DNA from: DASXRU01 sp039933315
Lineage (GTDB): Bacteria; Acidobacteriota; Blastocatellia; Pyrinomonadales; Pyrinomonadaceae
NCBI GenBank assembly: GCA_039933315.1
Contig: JBDTOI010000007.1
Coordinates: 1-56,752 of the forward strand
Direction: 5' to 3'
Length of the DNA: 56,752 nt
Part shown: positions 9,334-17,281 of the stretch, piece after piece
Layout of the letters: each line of letters begins with the position of its first letter
Numbering within the stretch: the stretch's first letter is position 1
Position numbers and translations under genes: made by a program
Notes under the pieces: generated by a model
Database searches by the model: none
The model's input: the letters and a program-made list of their open reading frames with translations, nothing else
Told to the model about the DNA's origin: nothing

Positions 9334-10705
9334 GAAGCACCTCCACGTTTTCGCTTGATTCTGACTCTGCGTAGATTCGTACCAGTGGTTCAGTGCCGGA
9401 GGAACGCATCAACAACCAGGATCCATCTGTAAAAATGAATTTGGTTCCATCAATGCGATTGACACTGTCTACGGTCCTGCCACCTATTTCTTTCGGTTCC
9501 TGTTTTAGTTTTTCCGGTAATGCCGTCATCAGTTCTGAGGTGAGGCGGACGCCAATTCTGCCCGACTCAACCCGCCCGACGTCGGCATAGAGCGAGTTCA
9601 GCTGATCTGTCAGACTCGCGCCACGTGCCGCCACCGCCTCCGCTGCCAGGAGACACGCAAGGATGCCATCTTTCTCCGGATAGTGACCCTTGATCGACAG
9701 CCCTGCGGATTCTTCGCCACCGAGGATAATCTTGTCTTCATTGATCAGTTCTCCAATGTATTTGAACCCTACCGGCGTCTCATAAACGTGGCAGCCGCGC
9801 TTTTTCGCTACCCGGTCAACCAGGTGCGACGTCGCCACCGAGCGAGCTACAGCGCCAGTCCAGCGGCGTGACTCCGCAAGATAGTCAAACAAAATGGCAA
9901 TTAACTGATTGGGAGTAATAAAGGTGCCGTTGCGGTCTATGACGCCAAAGCGATCCGCATCTCCATCCGTCGCCAGCCCCAGAACACAGCCCATTTTGAG
10001 CACAAGGTCTCGCAGCTCGCCCAGGTGGCTCATTTCAGGTTCCGGCGCTCGTCCGCCAAACATTACATCGCGCCAATCGTGGATGGTTTCGACTTCAATA
10101 TCGTGGGACCTGAGTACGTCGTCGAGATAACCGCGACCGGTGCCCCACATAGGATCATAGGCGTAGGTGCCGCCGGCCTTGGCTATTACATCCAACCGAA
10201 CCTTGCTCGCCAGATCTTTCAGGTAGCCCGGGCGGGCATCAAAGGAGACATATTCTCCGGCTACGCCGATCGGGCGCTCGCGCTCGCTCTGAAGCTGAGA
10301 AATTCGACGCTCAATCGTCTGCGTGATCGCCGGCAAAGCTGGCGCTCCGTCCGCGGTCGAGAGCTTCATTCCGTTGTATTCGGGTGGATTGTGAGAGGCT
10401 GTGAAATTGATCCCGGCGGCGGCCCGCTCACTCCGGATGGCATGGGAGATTCCGGGTGTAGGTGTAAATTCCGTACACAGCAGCGCCCGAAAGCCATTAG
10501 CCGAAACCTGCCCGGCACATTCGGCTGCGAATTTTTCTCCCAGAAAGCGGGTATCGTTCCCTACGACGAAGGAACTTAAGGCGGAAGAAGGGGACTGCTC
10601 CTTAAAGTGGTCGCAGATCGCCTGCGAAACAGTCCTCACGTGGGAGAACGTGAATTCGTCCGCAATTACTGCGCGCCAACCGGAGGTTCCGAATTTGATG
10701 GCCAT
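9302..10705 (-). CDS. Phosphoglucomutase/phosphomannomutase family protein
   Basis: 467 residues from the ATG at 10705 (MAIKFGTSGWRAVIADEF); a frame extension to 10744 adds residues unlike the family. All four active-site segments of alpha-D-phosphohexomutases are present in order: phosphoserine loop TASHNPPEYNGMK, metal loop DGDADRFG, sugar-specificity loop GGEESAGLS and phosphate-binding RSSGTEPLVRIYAE. It interconverts hexose 1- and 6-phosphates for envelope polysaccharides or glycogen. The GEES loop is shared by PGM/PMM enzymes, so glucose versus mannose specificity is open. Cytoplasmic. Confidence 0.92.
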   Translation of the reverse strand: MAIKFGTSGWRAVIADEFTFSHVRTVSQAICDHFKEQSPSSALSSFVVGNDTRFLGEKFAAECAGQVSANGFRALLCTEFTPTPGISHAIRSERAAAGINFTASHNPPEYNGMKLSTADGAPALPAITQTIERRISQLQSERERPIGVAGEYVSFDARPGYLKDLASKVRLDVIAKAGGTYAYDPMWGTGRGYLDDVLRSHDIEVETIHDWRDVMFGGRAPEPEMSHLGELRDLVLKMGCVLGLATDGDADRFGVIDRNGTFITPNQLIAILFDYLAESRRWTGAVARSVATSHLVDRVAKKRGCHVYETPVGFKYIGELINEDKIILGGEESAGLSIKGHYPEKDGILACLLAAEAVAARGASLTDQLNSLYADVGRVESGRIGVRLTSELMTALPEKLKQEPKEIGGRTVDSVNRIDGTKFIFTDGSWLLMRSSGTEPLVRIYAESESSENVEVLLEQGRKYLLG

Positions 10706-11160
10706 TGTTAGAGGGCCTAAGGGGTAAAAGGGTCTAAACCACAAGATACAGGTTCAACGAGGTACAAGAGCACTATACGATGTGGCTGTTTCGATTTCAA
10801 TCCCTTGCCAGTCAATGCTTTAGGGCTTAGGGTGGCCGGACTGTAACATTGGCGTTTTTGACTGTAAAGATATTTCTTTACAACGAGTTAACGCGCTAAG
10901 TTCAACAGGCACATGAAGTAACGGGTGTTAAGCGCTTAATACGGCGTACAGCGGGCGAACGGAGAAACTAAGGGGCAGGTCGATGTGCCCGAGCAGTGTT
11001 AAATATTGTTGACACTGCCGTGGCGCCAGCTTAGACTGTGCCTCGTCCTTCACCTCCTTTGAGTTTAGCCCCATAAAAATAAACTAACGTTCGCACAGTA
11101 GGTACTCAACCTTTTCACTCTGGTGTCTGAGCGCGAACAAGCCGATAGAGGAATATCCTT
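10706..11160. promoter_or_regulatory. Divergent intergenic region with two operator-like palindromes
   Basis: 455-bp gap between divergently transcribed genes, without an ORF I would defend. It holds a perfect 12-bp palindrome TTAAGCGCTTAA at 10928-10939 and a related site TTAACGCGCTAA at 10888-10899, exactly 40 bp apart. The spacing and similarity suggest a paired binding site for a dimeric regulator. The sigma70-type promoter at 11009-11037 lies downstream of both. No confident - strand promoter for the phosphohexomutase was found. Confidence 0.4.
11009..11037 (+). promoter_or_regulatory. Sigma70-type promoter for the sigma54 activator gene
   Basis: TTGACA (11009-11014), 17-nt spacer, then TAGACT (11032-11037, four of six -10 positions). 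The predicted leader to the ATG at 11161 is about 115 nt. Confidence 0.65.
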
Positions 11161-12699
11161 ATGCCCAGTTCTCTACGTGCAATTCAATCCGATCAAAGTG
11201 CAAATAAGCGAGCAGGCGATAGCAATCTGCCGCTCGGGTCGATGGTGCGGGCTCTCTGCGAAGCTGCAGCCGCCGGTCCACAGATGCTATATGAGGCCAT
11301 GTTGAAATTGGCCCTCATGGTGGATATGACAGCTCCCACGTATGGTTTGGCCACCTGGTCCCAGGATGTCGGTGAGCGTCCCAGCCTGAAATGGGCGGAA
11401 GGATTGAATGCCGACGAGATCATCGAAGCCGAGAATGTAGTCAGAGAGTCCCTGGCAGCGGGAGGTAACGCGAAGAGATTCGAATCCGGTGATGACGCTA
11501 TCTGTTTGGTCTTAAGCGTCCCAGGGACAAGTTGCGAAGGGGCGGCACTCTACGGTCGTTGTGTGCGACCGCTGACCGACCGGCAAGCGATCGAACTGGA
11601 AGCGTTGAGAGAGGTGGCTCAGCTGGCACAGTCTTACGTAACCCTCCGGTACAGAGAGCAGGGAGCTTCGTTGCCTAGCCGTGTGGTTCCAGCCTCGCCG
11701 TTGCCGGGAATGGTGTTTACCAGCAGGGCGATGTCAGAGATTGCCCGAGCAGTGGAGAGGATCAAGGATTCGGATTCGTCCGTGCTGATAACGGGGGAAT
11801 CCGGGACCGGCAAGGAACTAGTGGCCCACGCCATTCATCGTCTCAGCAGGCGCTGTCATCAGGACTTTATCCCGTTCAACTGTACTTCTGGTTCAGCAGA
11901 ACTGATCGAGAGCATGTTGTTCGGCCATCGAAAGGGCGCCTTTACCGGAGCTTACGCCGAGCACGCCGGATTGATTCGGCAGGCGGAGGGCGGCACGCTA
12001 TTCCTGGATGAAATTGGCGATCTTCCCTTGTCCTTGCAACCGAAGTTGCTGCGCTTCCTGCAGGAGGGAGAGATTCAACCACTCGGCGAAAGTGCTCCCA
12101 GGAAAGTGAATGTACGTGTGGTCGCTGCGACGCACATGGATCTAGAAAGCGCCGTCAAAGAAGGTACCTTCCGCGAGGATCTCTACTACCGGGTGGCATC
12201 TCTGACGCTCAACATTCCCCCACTGCGCGAGCGGCCTGAGGACACGGCGACCTTGATTTCACATTTCTTGACTCACTACGCGCGTCGCAATGATCGGGCG
12301 ATTGCAGGAATGACTACCCAAGCCATACAGGCGCTCCAGAACTACAGCTGGCCCGGCAACGTGCGCGAGTTAGCCGCTGAAGTAGAGCGCCTGGTTTTAT
12401 ATGCGGACGAGGGAAGTTATATTTCCGTGGAAAGCCTCAACCCCCGAATACTGCCGCATGACGCTCGCGAGGGGGCGGGTAACCCCTCTAACCTTGACCA
12501 CCTTCTGGAAGACTTCGAGCGGCGTGTTATTACAGAGACCCTGAGACGGCACGACTGCAACGTAGCGCGAGCCAGCGTTGCTCTCGGGTTAGGATCGCGG
12601 CAGACGCTTTATAAGAAACTGAAGAGATTGGCTATCGACGTAGGCGAGTTCCTTAACGAAGACGGAGAACCGGGCTTACAGCTGCGCGCCCAGCGATGA
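11161..12699 (+). CDS. Sigma54-dependent transcriptional activator (NtrC/Fis family)
   Basis: 512 residues. Residues about 1-170 form a sensory region of GAF-like character with no phospho-acceptor receiver motif. The central AAA+ domain has Walker A GESGTGKE near residue 211, the sigma54-contacting loop GAFTGA near 258-263, Walker B GGTLFLDEIGDLP and the arginine region PPLRERPED. The C-terminus (about 465-500) is a Fis-type helix-turn-helix (NVARASVALGLGSRQTLYKKL). It should hydrolyse ATP to open sigma54 promoters. A sigma54-type promoter lies about 350 bp downstream at the head of the Tad locus, and another precedes the radical SAM gene at 29840; these are its likely targets by position. 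Confidence 0.93.
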   Translation: MPSSLRAIQSDQSANKRAGDSNLPLGSMVRALCEAAAAGPQMLYEAMLKLALMVDMTAPTYGLATWSQDVGERPSLKWAEGLNADEIIEAENVVRESLAAGGNAKRFESGDDAICLVLSVPGTSCEGAALYGRCVRPLTDRQAIELEALREVAQLAQSYVTLRYREQGASLPSRVVPASPLPGMVFTSRAMSEIARAVERIKDSDSSVLITGESGTGKELVAHAIHRLSRRCHQDFIPFNCTSGSAELIESMLFGHRKGAFTGAYAEHAGLIRQAEGGTLFLDEIGDLPLSLQPKLLRFLQEGEIQPLGESAPRKVNVRVVAATHMDLESAVKEGTFREDLYYRVASLTLNIPPLRERPEDTATLISHFLTHYARRNDRAIAGMTTQAIQALQNYSWPGNVRELAAEVERLVLYADEGSYISVESLNPRILPHDAREGAGNPSNLDHLLEDFERRVITETLRRHDCNVARASVALGLGSRQTLYKKLKRLAIDVGEFLNEDGEPGLQLRAQR

Positions 12700-12782
12700 A
12701 CAGAGAACCGTCTTCTTGGCGCCGGCCCGGACACTGCCTTTCCTAAGCGACAGCAAAAGCCAGGTACAAAAAATTGAAGAAG

Positions 12783-12815
12783 CATTCGAGACTTGGTCTC
12801 GAATGTTTTTTTTTT
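12783..12815 (+). terminator. Rho-independent terminator after the activator gene
   Basis: Perfect 10-bp stem CATTCGAGAC / GTCTCGAATG (12783-12792, 12796-12805) with a 3-nt loop and a run of ten T (12806-12815). It insulates the activator transcript from the Tad operon. Confidence 0.95.
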
Positions 12816-12945
12816 GCTGTCTCGTCAGTTGCAGGGCGAGCAAGTGTCACCAACGGGTGAACTGGAAGGCATTTCGTAAACTGAGGGCGACAACAGCGAG
12901 AACACTCAATCAGGCAGGCTTCAAGGCTCAACAACCTTCAATTGT

Positions 12946-12957
12946 GGTTCCAGAACC
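12946..12957. promoter_or_regulatory. Possible enhancer site for the sigma54 activator
   Basis: Short inverted repeat GGTTC-CA-GAACC about 90 bp upstream of the -24 element at 13048, a normal distance for an NtrC-type binding site. The octamer TGACACCA at 12979-12986 is a second candidate, because it also occurs upstream of the other sigma54-type promoter (29601-29608). Both are weak evidence. Confidence 0.3.
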
Positions 12958-13046
12958 GATGCCGCTGTTAACCCGGGGTGACACCAATGGCTGCGCTGAT
13001 TTTGCCGGTAAGCCGTTTTTGTTAGCAACTTCGTGAGCTTGAGCTT

Positions 13047-13062
13047 TGGCACAGTCGTTGTA
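13047..13062 (+). promoter_or_regulatory. Sigma54-type -24/-12 promoter of the Tad pilus locus
   Basis: TGGCAC-N5-TTGTA: the -24 half is perfect and the spacing between the GG and G(C) pairs is exact; the only departure is TTGT for TTGC. It is preceded by the activator gene and its terminator and followed by the first Tad-locus ORF (13129). Closely similar to the element at 29677-29690 (shared GGCACAGTC-N-TTG). Confidence 0.65.
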
Positions 13063-13128
13063 AGACCATGTTTCAGCATGGCCGCACAAACGATGACGGT
13101 CTCTACCCGACTGAAAAGAAACACCACA

Positions 13129-13395
13129 ATGAAAAACGTTTCCAAAAGACTTCTTCTTTCGATCATCGCGATTACGTTGTTAGCGCCGCTGTCGGCAACA
13201 GCGTTGATCGTGGGCGCTCGAGTTGCGGAAGTAACACAGAGCGCCGGAAACGATTTGTTGCTGGTTGCTCTGGCATTTGCCGGCGCTGCCGTCAGCGCTC
13301 TCAATGGCCTCGGTCGCAGAATGGCCGGCCGTCAACGCGCCTCTGGCCGCACACCTTCTCGTGAACAACGAGAAGTGGTGCATCTGAACTACTGA
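13129..13395 (+). CDS. Small two-helix membrane protein at the head of the Tad locus
   Basis: 88 residues from the ATG at 13129 (MKNVSKRLLLSIIAITLL). Other in-frame starts at 13078 and 13093 would add a basic tail; 13129 gives the cleanest basic-then-hydrophobic N-terminus. Two hydrophobic segments (about 8-30 and 43-58) are followed by an Arg-rich, polar C-terminus. No family recognised. It lies directly between the sigma54-type promoter and flp1, so it should be the first gene of that transcript. The segment AEVTQSAGNDLLLVALAFAG has the Ala/Gly-rich look of a pilin-associated helix, but no prepilin cleavage motif. Confidence 0.6.
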   Translation: MKNVSKRLLLSIIAITLLAPLSATALIVGARVAEVTQSAGNDLLLVALAFAGAAVSALNGLGRRMAGRQRASGRTPSREQREVVHLNY

Positions 13396-13481
13396 TTTTC
13401 ACGCCGTCCGTGAAGTAAGACGTCGGGCTCGAAACGCGGGCATCGGCTAAACCCTAAACCAAACCTACAAGGAGCAAAAAC

Positions 13482-13646
13482 ATGATTAAGAATTTCTTTC
13501 GCGATGAAACAGGTCTGGAACTGTCCGAGTACGCCGTCGCGGCAGCGTTGGTTGCGATCGCAGTCGTTGGAGCGTTTTTCACTCTCGGCGGCACCATCAG
13601 CTCGAAGATCAACGAGCTCGGCACGCACATCAGTACAGGCAAATAG
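13482..13646 (+). CDS. flp: Flp-type type IVb pilin 1
   Basis: 54-residue pilin behind a strong Shine-Dalgarno (AAGGAG). The leader MIKNFFRDETG ends in the Gly that the prepilin peptidase cuts before, followed by LELSEYAVAAALVAIAVVG; Glu and Tyr at +5/+6 are the Flp hallmark. The remaining 30 residues are a single hydrophobic helix with a short polar tail. After cleavage by TadV (encoded at 13978) it would polymerise into the Flp pilus fibre. Paralogue of the pilin at 13760; the first 25 residues are nearly identical. Confidence 0.93.
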   Translation: MIKNFFRDETGLELSEYAVAAALVAIAVVGAFFTLGGTISSKINELGTHISTGK

Positions 13647-13656
13647 GGAAAAGGTT

Positions 13657-13707
13657 GAACACTGGCGCGCTCCTGACGACAGCTTCGGCAGTAGCGCGCC
13701 AGTGTTC
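13657..13707 (+). repeat. Stable hairpin between the two pilin genes
   Basis: Perfect 15-bp inverted repeat, 13657-13671 and 13693-13707, with a 21-nt loop and no T run. It begins 11 nt after the flp1 stop. A G+C-rich stem in this place would protect the 3' end of the flp1 message or reduce read-through, giving more major pilin than downstream products. Confidence 0.8.
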
Positions 13708-13759
13708 TCCAAACCTAGTGTCTATGGTCGCGCAGATTTCACCAAAAGCGAGCAAACTC

Positions 13760-13924
13760 ATGATCAACAAATTCCTACATGACGAGACGGGACTGGAGCT
13801 TTCAGAGTACGCCGTCGCTGCGGCACTGGTCGCCATAGCAGTGGCGGGAGTATTCATGGCCCTGGGCGACGCAATAACCACAAGGATAGGCGAACTGTCC
13901 GGGCACATTTCAGCAGGAAAGTAA
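13760..13924 (+). CDS. flp: Flp-type type IVb pilin 2
   Basis: 54 residues from ATG 13760 (MINKFLHDETG), the same length as flp1. An upstream in-frame ATG would add about 12 residues that do not match pilin leaders. Same prepilin site, G before LELSEYAVAA, with Glu/Tyr at +5/+6. Differences from flp1 lie mainly in the C-terminal third (AGVFMALGDAITTRIGEL), so the two could be major and minor pilins. Shine-Dalgarno is weak, unlike flp1, consistent with lower expression. Confidence 0.9.
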   Translation: MINKFLHDETGLELSEYAVAAALVAIAVAGVFMALGDAITTRIGELSGHISAGK

Positions 13925-13977
13925 CCCTCCGCATCCCTGTGCAAAATTTGCAAGGGGCTTATTAAGGCGCCCGAAAA

Positions 13978-14499
13978 ATGTCGCTGCCAATTATCCACAT
14001 TGTTCTATTAGCGGTGCTCGCCGTCGTGATCGCATATCACGATGTGCGTTACCGACGCATACCCAATGCCTTCGTGCTGACAACGGTGATCAGCGGATTG
14101 GCTATCAATGCGATATCAGCCGGCTGGCCGGGTGTCGTCGCAAGCCTAAAGGGTTGCGGTCTGGCATTTGTACTCATGTTTATGTTGCACATCTTCGGGG
14201 CGATGGGGGCGGGAGACGTCAAACTTTTTGCCGCAATCGGCTCGGTCGTCGGCGCCTCTCTCGTGCTGCCCACCTTCCTGGTCGTGATACTGACCGGCGG
14301 TGTGCTGGCAGTTTTTTCAATGATACGAGCCGGAGCAGTGCGAACCACGATGCAGCGCGTTCTTCAAATCTTCGCCGGATTGATGCCGGGATGGGAAATG
14401 CCGCGATTCGCGGTGCCGGCGGATCGTCGTTACACGATTCCTTATGGCGTCGCGATTATGGTGGGAAGTCTGATTTCCCTGTCTCTCTTCGGCACATAA
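13978..14499 (+). CDS. tadV: Prepilin peptidase TadV/CpaA
   Basis: 173-residue polytopic membrane protein of the A24 aspartyl protease family, short form without the methylase domain. The two catalytic Asp residues are visible in YHDVRYRRIPN (near residue 22) and GAGDVKLFAA (near residue 79). It cleaves the leaders of the Flp pilins and the TadE-like pseudopilins after Gly. About five hydrophobic segments. Starts 53 nt after flp2. Confidence 0.93.
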   Translation: MSLPIIHIVLLAVLAVVIAYHDVRYRRIPNAFVLTTVISGLAINAISAGWPGVVASLKGCGLAFVLMFMLHIFGAMGAGDVKLFAAIGSVVGASLVLPTFLVVILTGGVLAVFSMIRAGAVRTTMQRVLQIFAGLMPGWEMPRFAVPADRRYTIPYGVAIMVGSLISLSLFGT

Positions 14500-14554
14500 A
14501 CCGGCTTCCGGGCAGACGCCCTTCCCCCAAGACTAACTACAGGAGATTAAAGCC

Positions 14555-15457
14555 ATGCGGAACAAAAGATTTTTCATCGTGCTGATTGGCGCACTTCTTT
14601 TCGGGTTGATGGCAGCAGTTTCTGTCAGCCGTTACCTCTCAAGCGCGCAGGCATACACGAAGAACCTGAATAACGTCGCCGTCGCGAAGGTCGCAATTCC
14701 GCTTGGCACAAAGATCATTCCCGAGCAGGTGATGATGGTTCAGTTTCCCGGCGATTCGATGCCCGACGGTACCTTTGACTCGCCCGAGAAACTGGCGGGT
14801 CGAGTGGCGATCGTGAATATCGCCGCGCGCGAACCCATCACCGCTGCCAGGTTGGCACCTGAAGGAACTGCGGGTGGATTATCCGCCGTAATCCCCGATG
14901 GATACCGGGCCATGACCGTCAAAGTCGACGATGTCGTGGGCATCTCAGGTTTCATCATGCCGGGCGCCCTGGTTGACATAGTGGTGGTGATCGATCCGGC
15001 AGACAAAGGCTTCAGTCAGGATCCGATTTCGAAGATCGTGTTGCAGAACATCAAGGTCCTGGCGAATGGCCAGAATATCGATCAACCCAAGAACGAGCGT
15101 GAGGCTAACAGTGTTAAGGCGGTGACATTGCAGGTCACTCCCGAGCAGGCTGAAAAGCTGGCTCTGGCCGCCACCGAAGGAAAGCTGCAGCTCGTAATGC
15201 GGAATTCAGTTGACCAAAGCGATTCGCAAACTACCGGTGTCAACAAACGTGGTTTGCTGAGCGGCGAACATGCCAAGCCGGCGCCGGAACCTGGAGCCGG
15301 GAAGAGCGAACAGCCGGCGTCCGAAGCAAAACCAGCCCGCCGTCCGCGGCAGGTTTCTGAACTGAACCCCAGCGTTGCTCCCAAGCAGCAGGCCGCCCCT
15401 CGTTTCTCCGTCGAAATGATCGAGGGCGCCAAGAAGCGCAACGTCGATTTTCCTTAA
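14555..15457 (+). CDS. cpaB: Flp pilus assembly protein CpaB/RcpC
   Basis: 300 residues, N-terminal signal-anchor helix (RFFIVLIGALLFGLMAAVSV), then an SAF domain (VAKVAIPLGTKIIPEQVMMV) and the RcpC domain (DGYRAMTVKVDDVVGISGFIMPGALVDI). The C-terminal 80 residues are Pro/Ala/Lys-rich and probably disordered. CpaB acts in the periplasm with the secretin. Good Shine-Dalgarno (CAGGAGA) 10 nt upstream of ATG. Confidence 0.93.
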   Translation: MRNKRFFIVLIGALLFGLMAAVSVSRYLSSAQAYTKNLNNVAVAKVAIPLGTKIIPEQVMMVQFPGDSMPDGTFDSPEKLAGRVAIVNIAAREPITAARLAPEGTAGGLSAVIPDGYRAMTVKVDDVVGISGFIMPGALVDIVVVIDPADKGFSQDPISKIVLQNIKVLANGQNIDQPKNEREANSVKAVTLQVTPEQAEKLALAATEGKLQLVMRNSVDQSDSQTTGVNKRGLLSGEHAKPAPEPGAGKSEQPASEAKPARRPRQVSELNPSVAPKQQAAPRFSVEMIEGAKKRNVDFP

Positions 15458-15568
15458 CCGCTACCCCGGTGAAAGCAGTCACCGAGGTTCATCTTAGAAA
15501 GATTTGCAGCTCAGCCCCGTGAAGCTGAAACAGTTTATTCCTCGTACAGCAGATAAGGAGCCGAAACC

Positions 15569-17227
15569 ATGAAAACCCGGTTTAAGACCCGCCTGTCAGC
15601 GTTAGCAGCAGCATCGCTGGCTTTACTCGCCATCGTTTCTGTCGCGGCAGGCCAGGAGACTTCCTATAAAGCATCCTTCAAGAACAACAAAGAAGCGGTC
15701 CCCATCAATGTGTTGGTGGGCCAGTCGCGGGTCATTAACTTTGACAAGTCGATTGGGCGCTTCTCGGTTTCAAACCCGGAGATAGCGGAAGCGGTATTGG
15801 TGGCTCCGGACCAGGTGCTGGTGAACGGGAAAGCGTTCGGCCAGGTTAACTTTATTGCCTGGGAACAATCAGGCGGTGAGTTTCTGGTATTTGATGTCTA
15901 CGTGCGGGCGAACCTTTCGCTAATCGACTCGCAGATTCGCGCCTTGTTTCCGAAGGATGACATTCGCTTGAGCCAGGCGAATGGTTCGGTGGTGATGTCC
16001 GGGAGCGTCCGCGACGCGAAAACCGTGGTCCAGGTGCAGAGCGTGGTCGAGGCAGCCGGCTTCAAGACCGTGAACATGCTCGAGTCGCCGGTCAAAAATA
16101 TCGCCCAGGTGCAATTGCAAGTCCGGGTGGCTGAGGTCAATCGCACCAAGCTACGCGATTACGGAACCTCTTTTAGCTCCATACCGCCGGGCGGCACCGG
16201 TGGTTACGTTAACAGTGGTGGCGGGCCAAGTACCCTGGCATCAGCCTCGACCAGTCCAGTGTCTCTTGCATTGGAGAGCTTACTGTCCCCGGCACTCAAT
16301 CTATTCGTCTTCAACCGGGCGATCAATACGGCAGCGATGCTTCGCGTTCTCCGCACCCAGGGGGCGTTTCGTGAACTTGCGGAACCAAACCTGATCGCAA
16401 TGGACGGCGCGCAGGCGAGCTTCCTCGCCGGTGGCGAATTCCCGGTGCCGGTGGTGCAGAACTCAGGCGGTGCCGGCGGCGGCGTCGGCATGTCGGTAGT
16501 GTTCAAAGAGTATGGCGTGCGCCTCAACTTCAAGCCCACCATCATCGACGAAGATCACATTCGTTTGGAACTGGAGCCTGAAGTTTCGACCATCGATTTT
16601 GCTACCGGCGTGAAGTTCAGCGGTTTTCTCATTCCGGCATTAAGAACGCGCCGGGCGAAGACCTCCATCGAGTTGCGCGACGGGCAGTCATTTGCGCTGG
16701 CCGGTTTGCTGGACAACTCAGAGACGAAGACCCTTTCGCGAATTCCTATCGTCAGCGACATTCCCGTGATCGGCGCGCTCTTCACGTCGAAGTCGTTCCA
16801 GAAGAACGAAACGGAGTTGATGTTCTTTGTGACCGCGCACCTGGTGAAGCCGGTTAGTCCGGACGACCTGCCGGCAACTCATGGCGTGGACGGTCTGAAA
16901 AACGGATCGCCTCTGGGCGTCGAGCCTAAGGGAGAAGGAATCGAGGGCAAGTCGGGCTACTCAATCAAGGGCGAGAACACCACTGAAGCTCCGACGACGC
17001 CCAACGCTCCCGCGAAAGCCGCGACACCGGTGAATAGTTCGACGAAGACCGACGCCGCAGCTCCTGCATCAGGAACGGTGACTGAAGGAAAAACTATTGG
17101 CGCCGTTGCCAACTCACCCGGCGAATCAATGATATCGACCGGTACCGGATTTAAGCCGGGTATGGTTCCTGTCGATCCACACGACCCCGTTCCGCCCACG
17201 AAGGTGAGCGCTAACGTCAGACCTTAA
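15569..17227 (+). CDS. cpaC: Tad secretin CpaC/RcpA
   Basis: 552 residues with a cleavable signal peptide ending near AAGQE. An N-terminal pilus-secretin domain (VGQSRVINFDKSIGRFSV) is followed by a BON-like segment (residues about 110-180) and the C-terminal secretin domain (about 250-430) with GGEFPVPV and GLLDNSETKTLSRIP. It forms the outer-membrane channel for the Flp pilus. The last 110 residues are a low-complexity Pro/Thr/Ala/Gly tail not needed for the secretin fold. Shine-Dalgarno TAAGGAG. Confidence 0.95.
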   Translation: MKTRFKTRLSALAAASLALLAIVSVAAGQETSYKASFKNNKEAVPINVLVGQSRVINFDKSIGRFSVSNPEIAEAVLVAPDQVLVNGKAFGQVNFIAWEQSGGEFLVFDVYVRANLSLIDSQIRALFPKDDIRLSQANGSVVMSGSVRDAKTVVQVQSVVEAAGFKTVNMLESPVKNIAQVQLQVRVAEVNRTKLRDYGTSFSSIPPGGTGGYVNSGGGPSTLASASTSPVSLALESLLSPALNLFVFNRAINTAAMLRVLRTQGAFRELAEPNLIAMDGAQASFLAGGEFPVPVVQNSGGAGGGVGMSVVFKEYGVRLNFKPTIIDEDHIRLELEPEVSTIDFATGVKFSGFLIPALRTRRAKTSIELRDGQSFALAGLLDNSETKTLSRIPIVSDIPVIGALFTSKSFQKNETELMFFVTAHLVKPVSPDDLPATHGVDGLKNGSPLGVEPKGEGIEGKSGYSIKGENTTEAPTTPNAPAKAATPVNSSTKTDAAAPASGTVTEGKTIGAVANSPGESMISTGTGFKPGMVPVDPHDPVPPTKVSANVRP

Positions 17228-17281
17228 CTGCGGGTGTCGCGGGATTGACTCAGGTTTTCGAACAACCAGAAAGGACGCGAA

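Noticed and set aside
12716..13036. 106-codon ORF between the activator and the Tad locus
   Set aside because: It runs through the intrinsic terminator and the putative regulatory region and resembles nothing.
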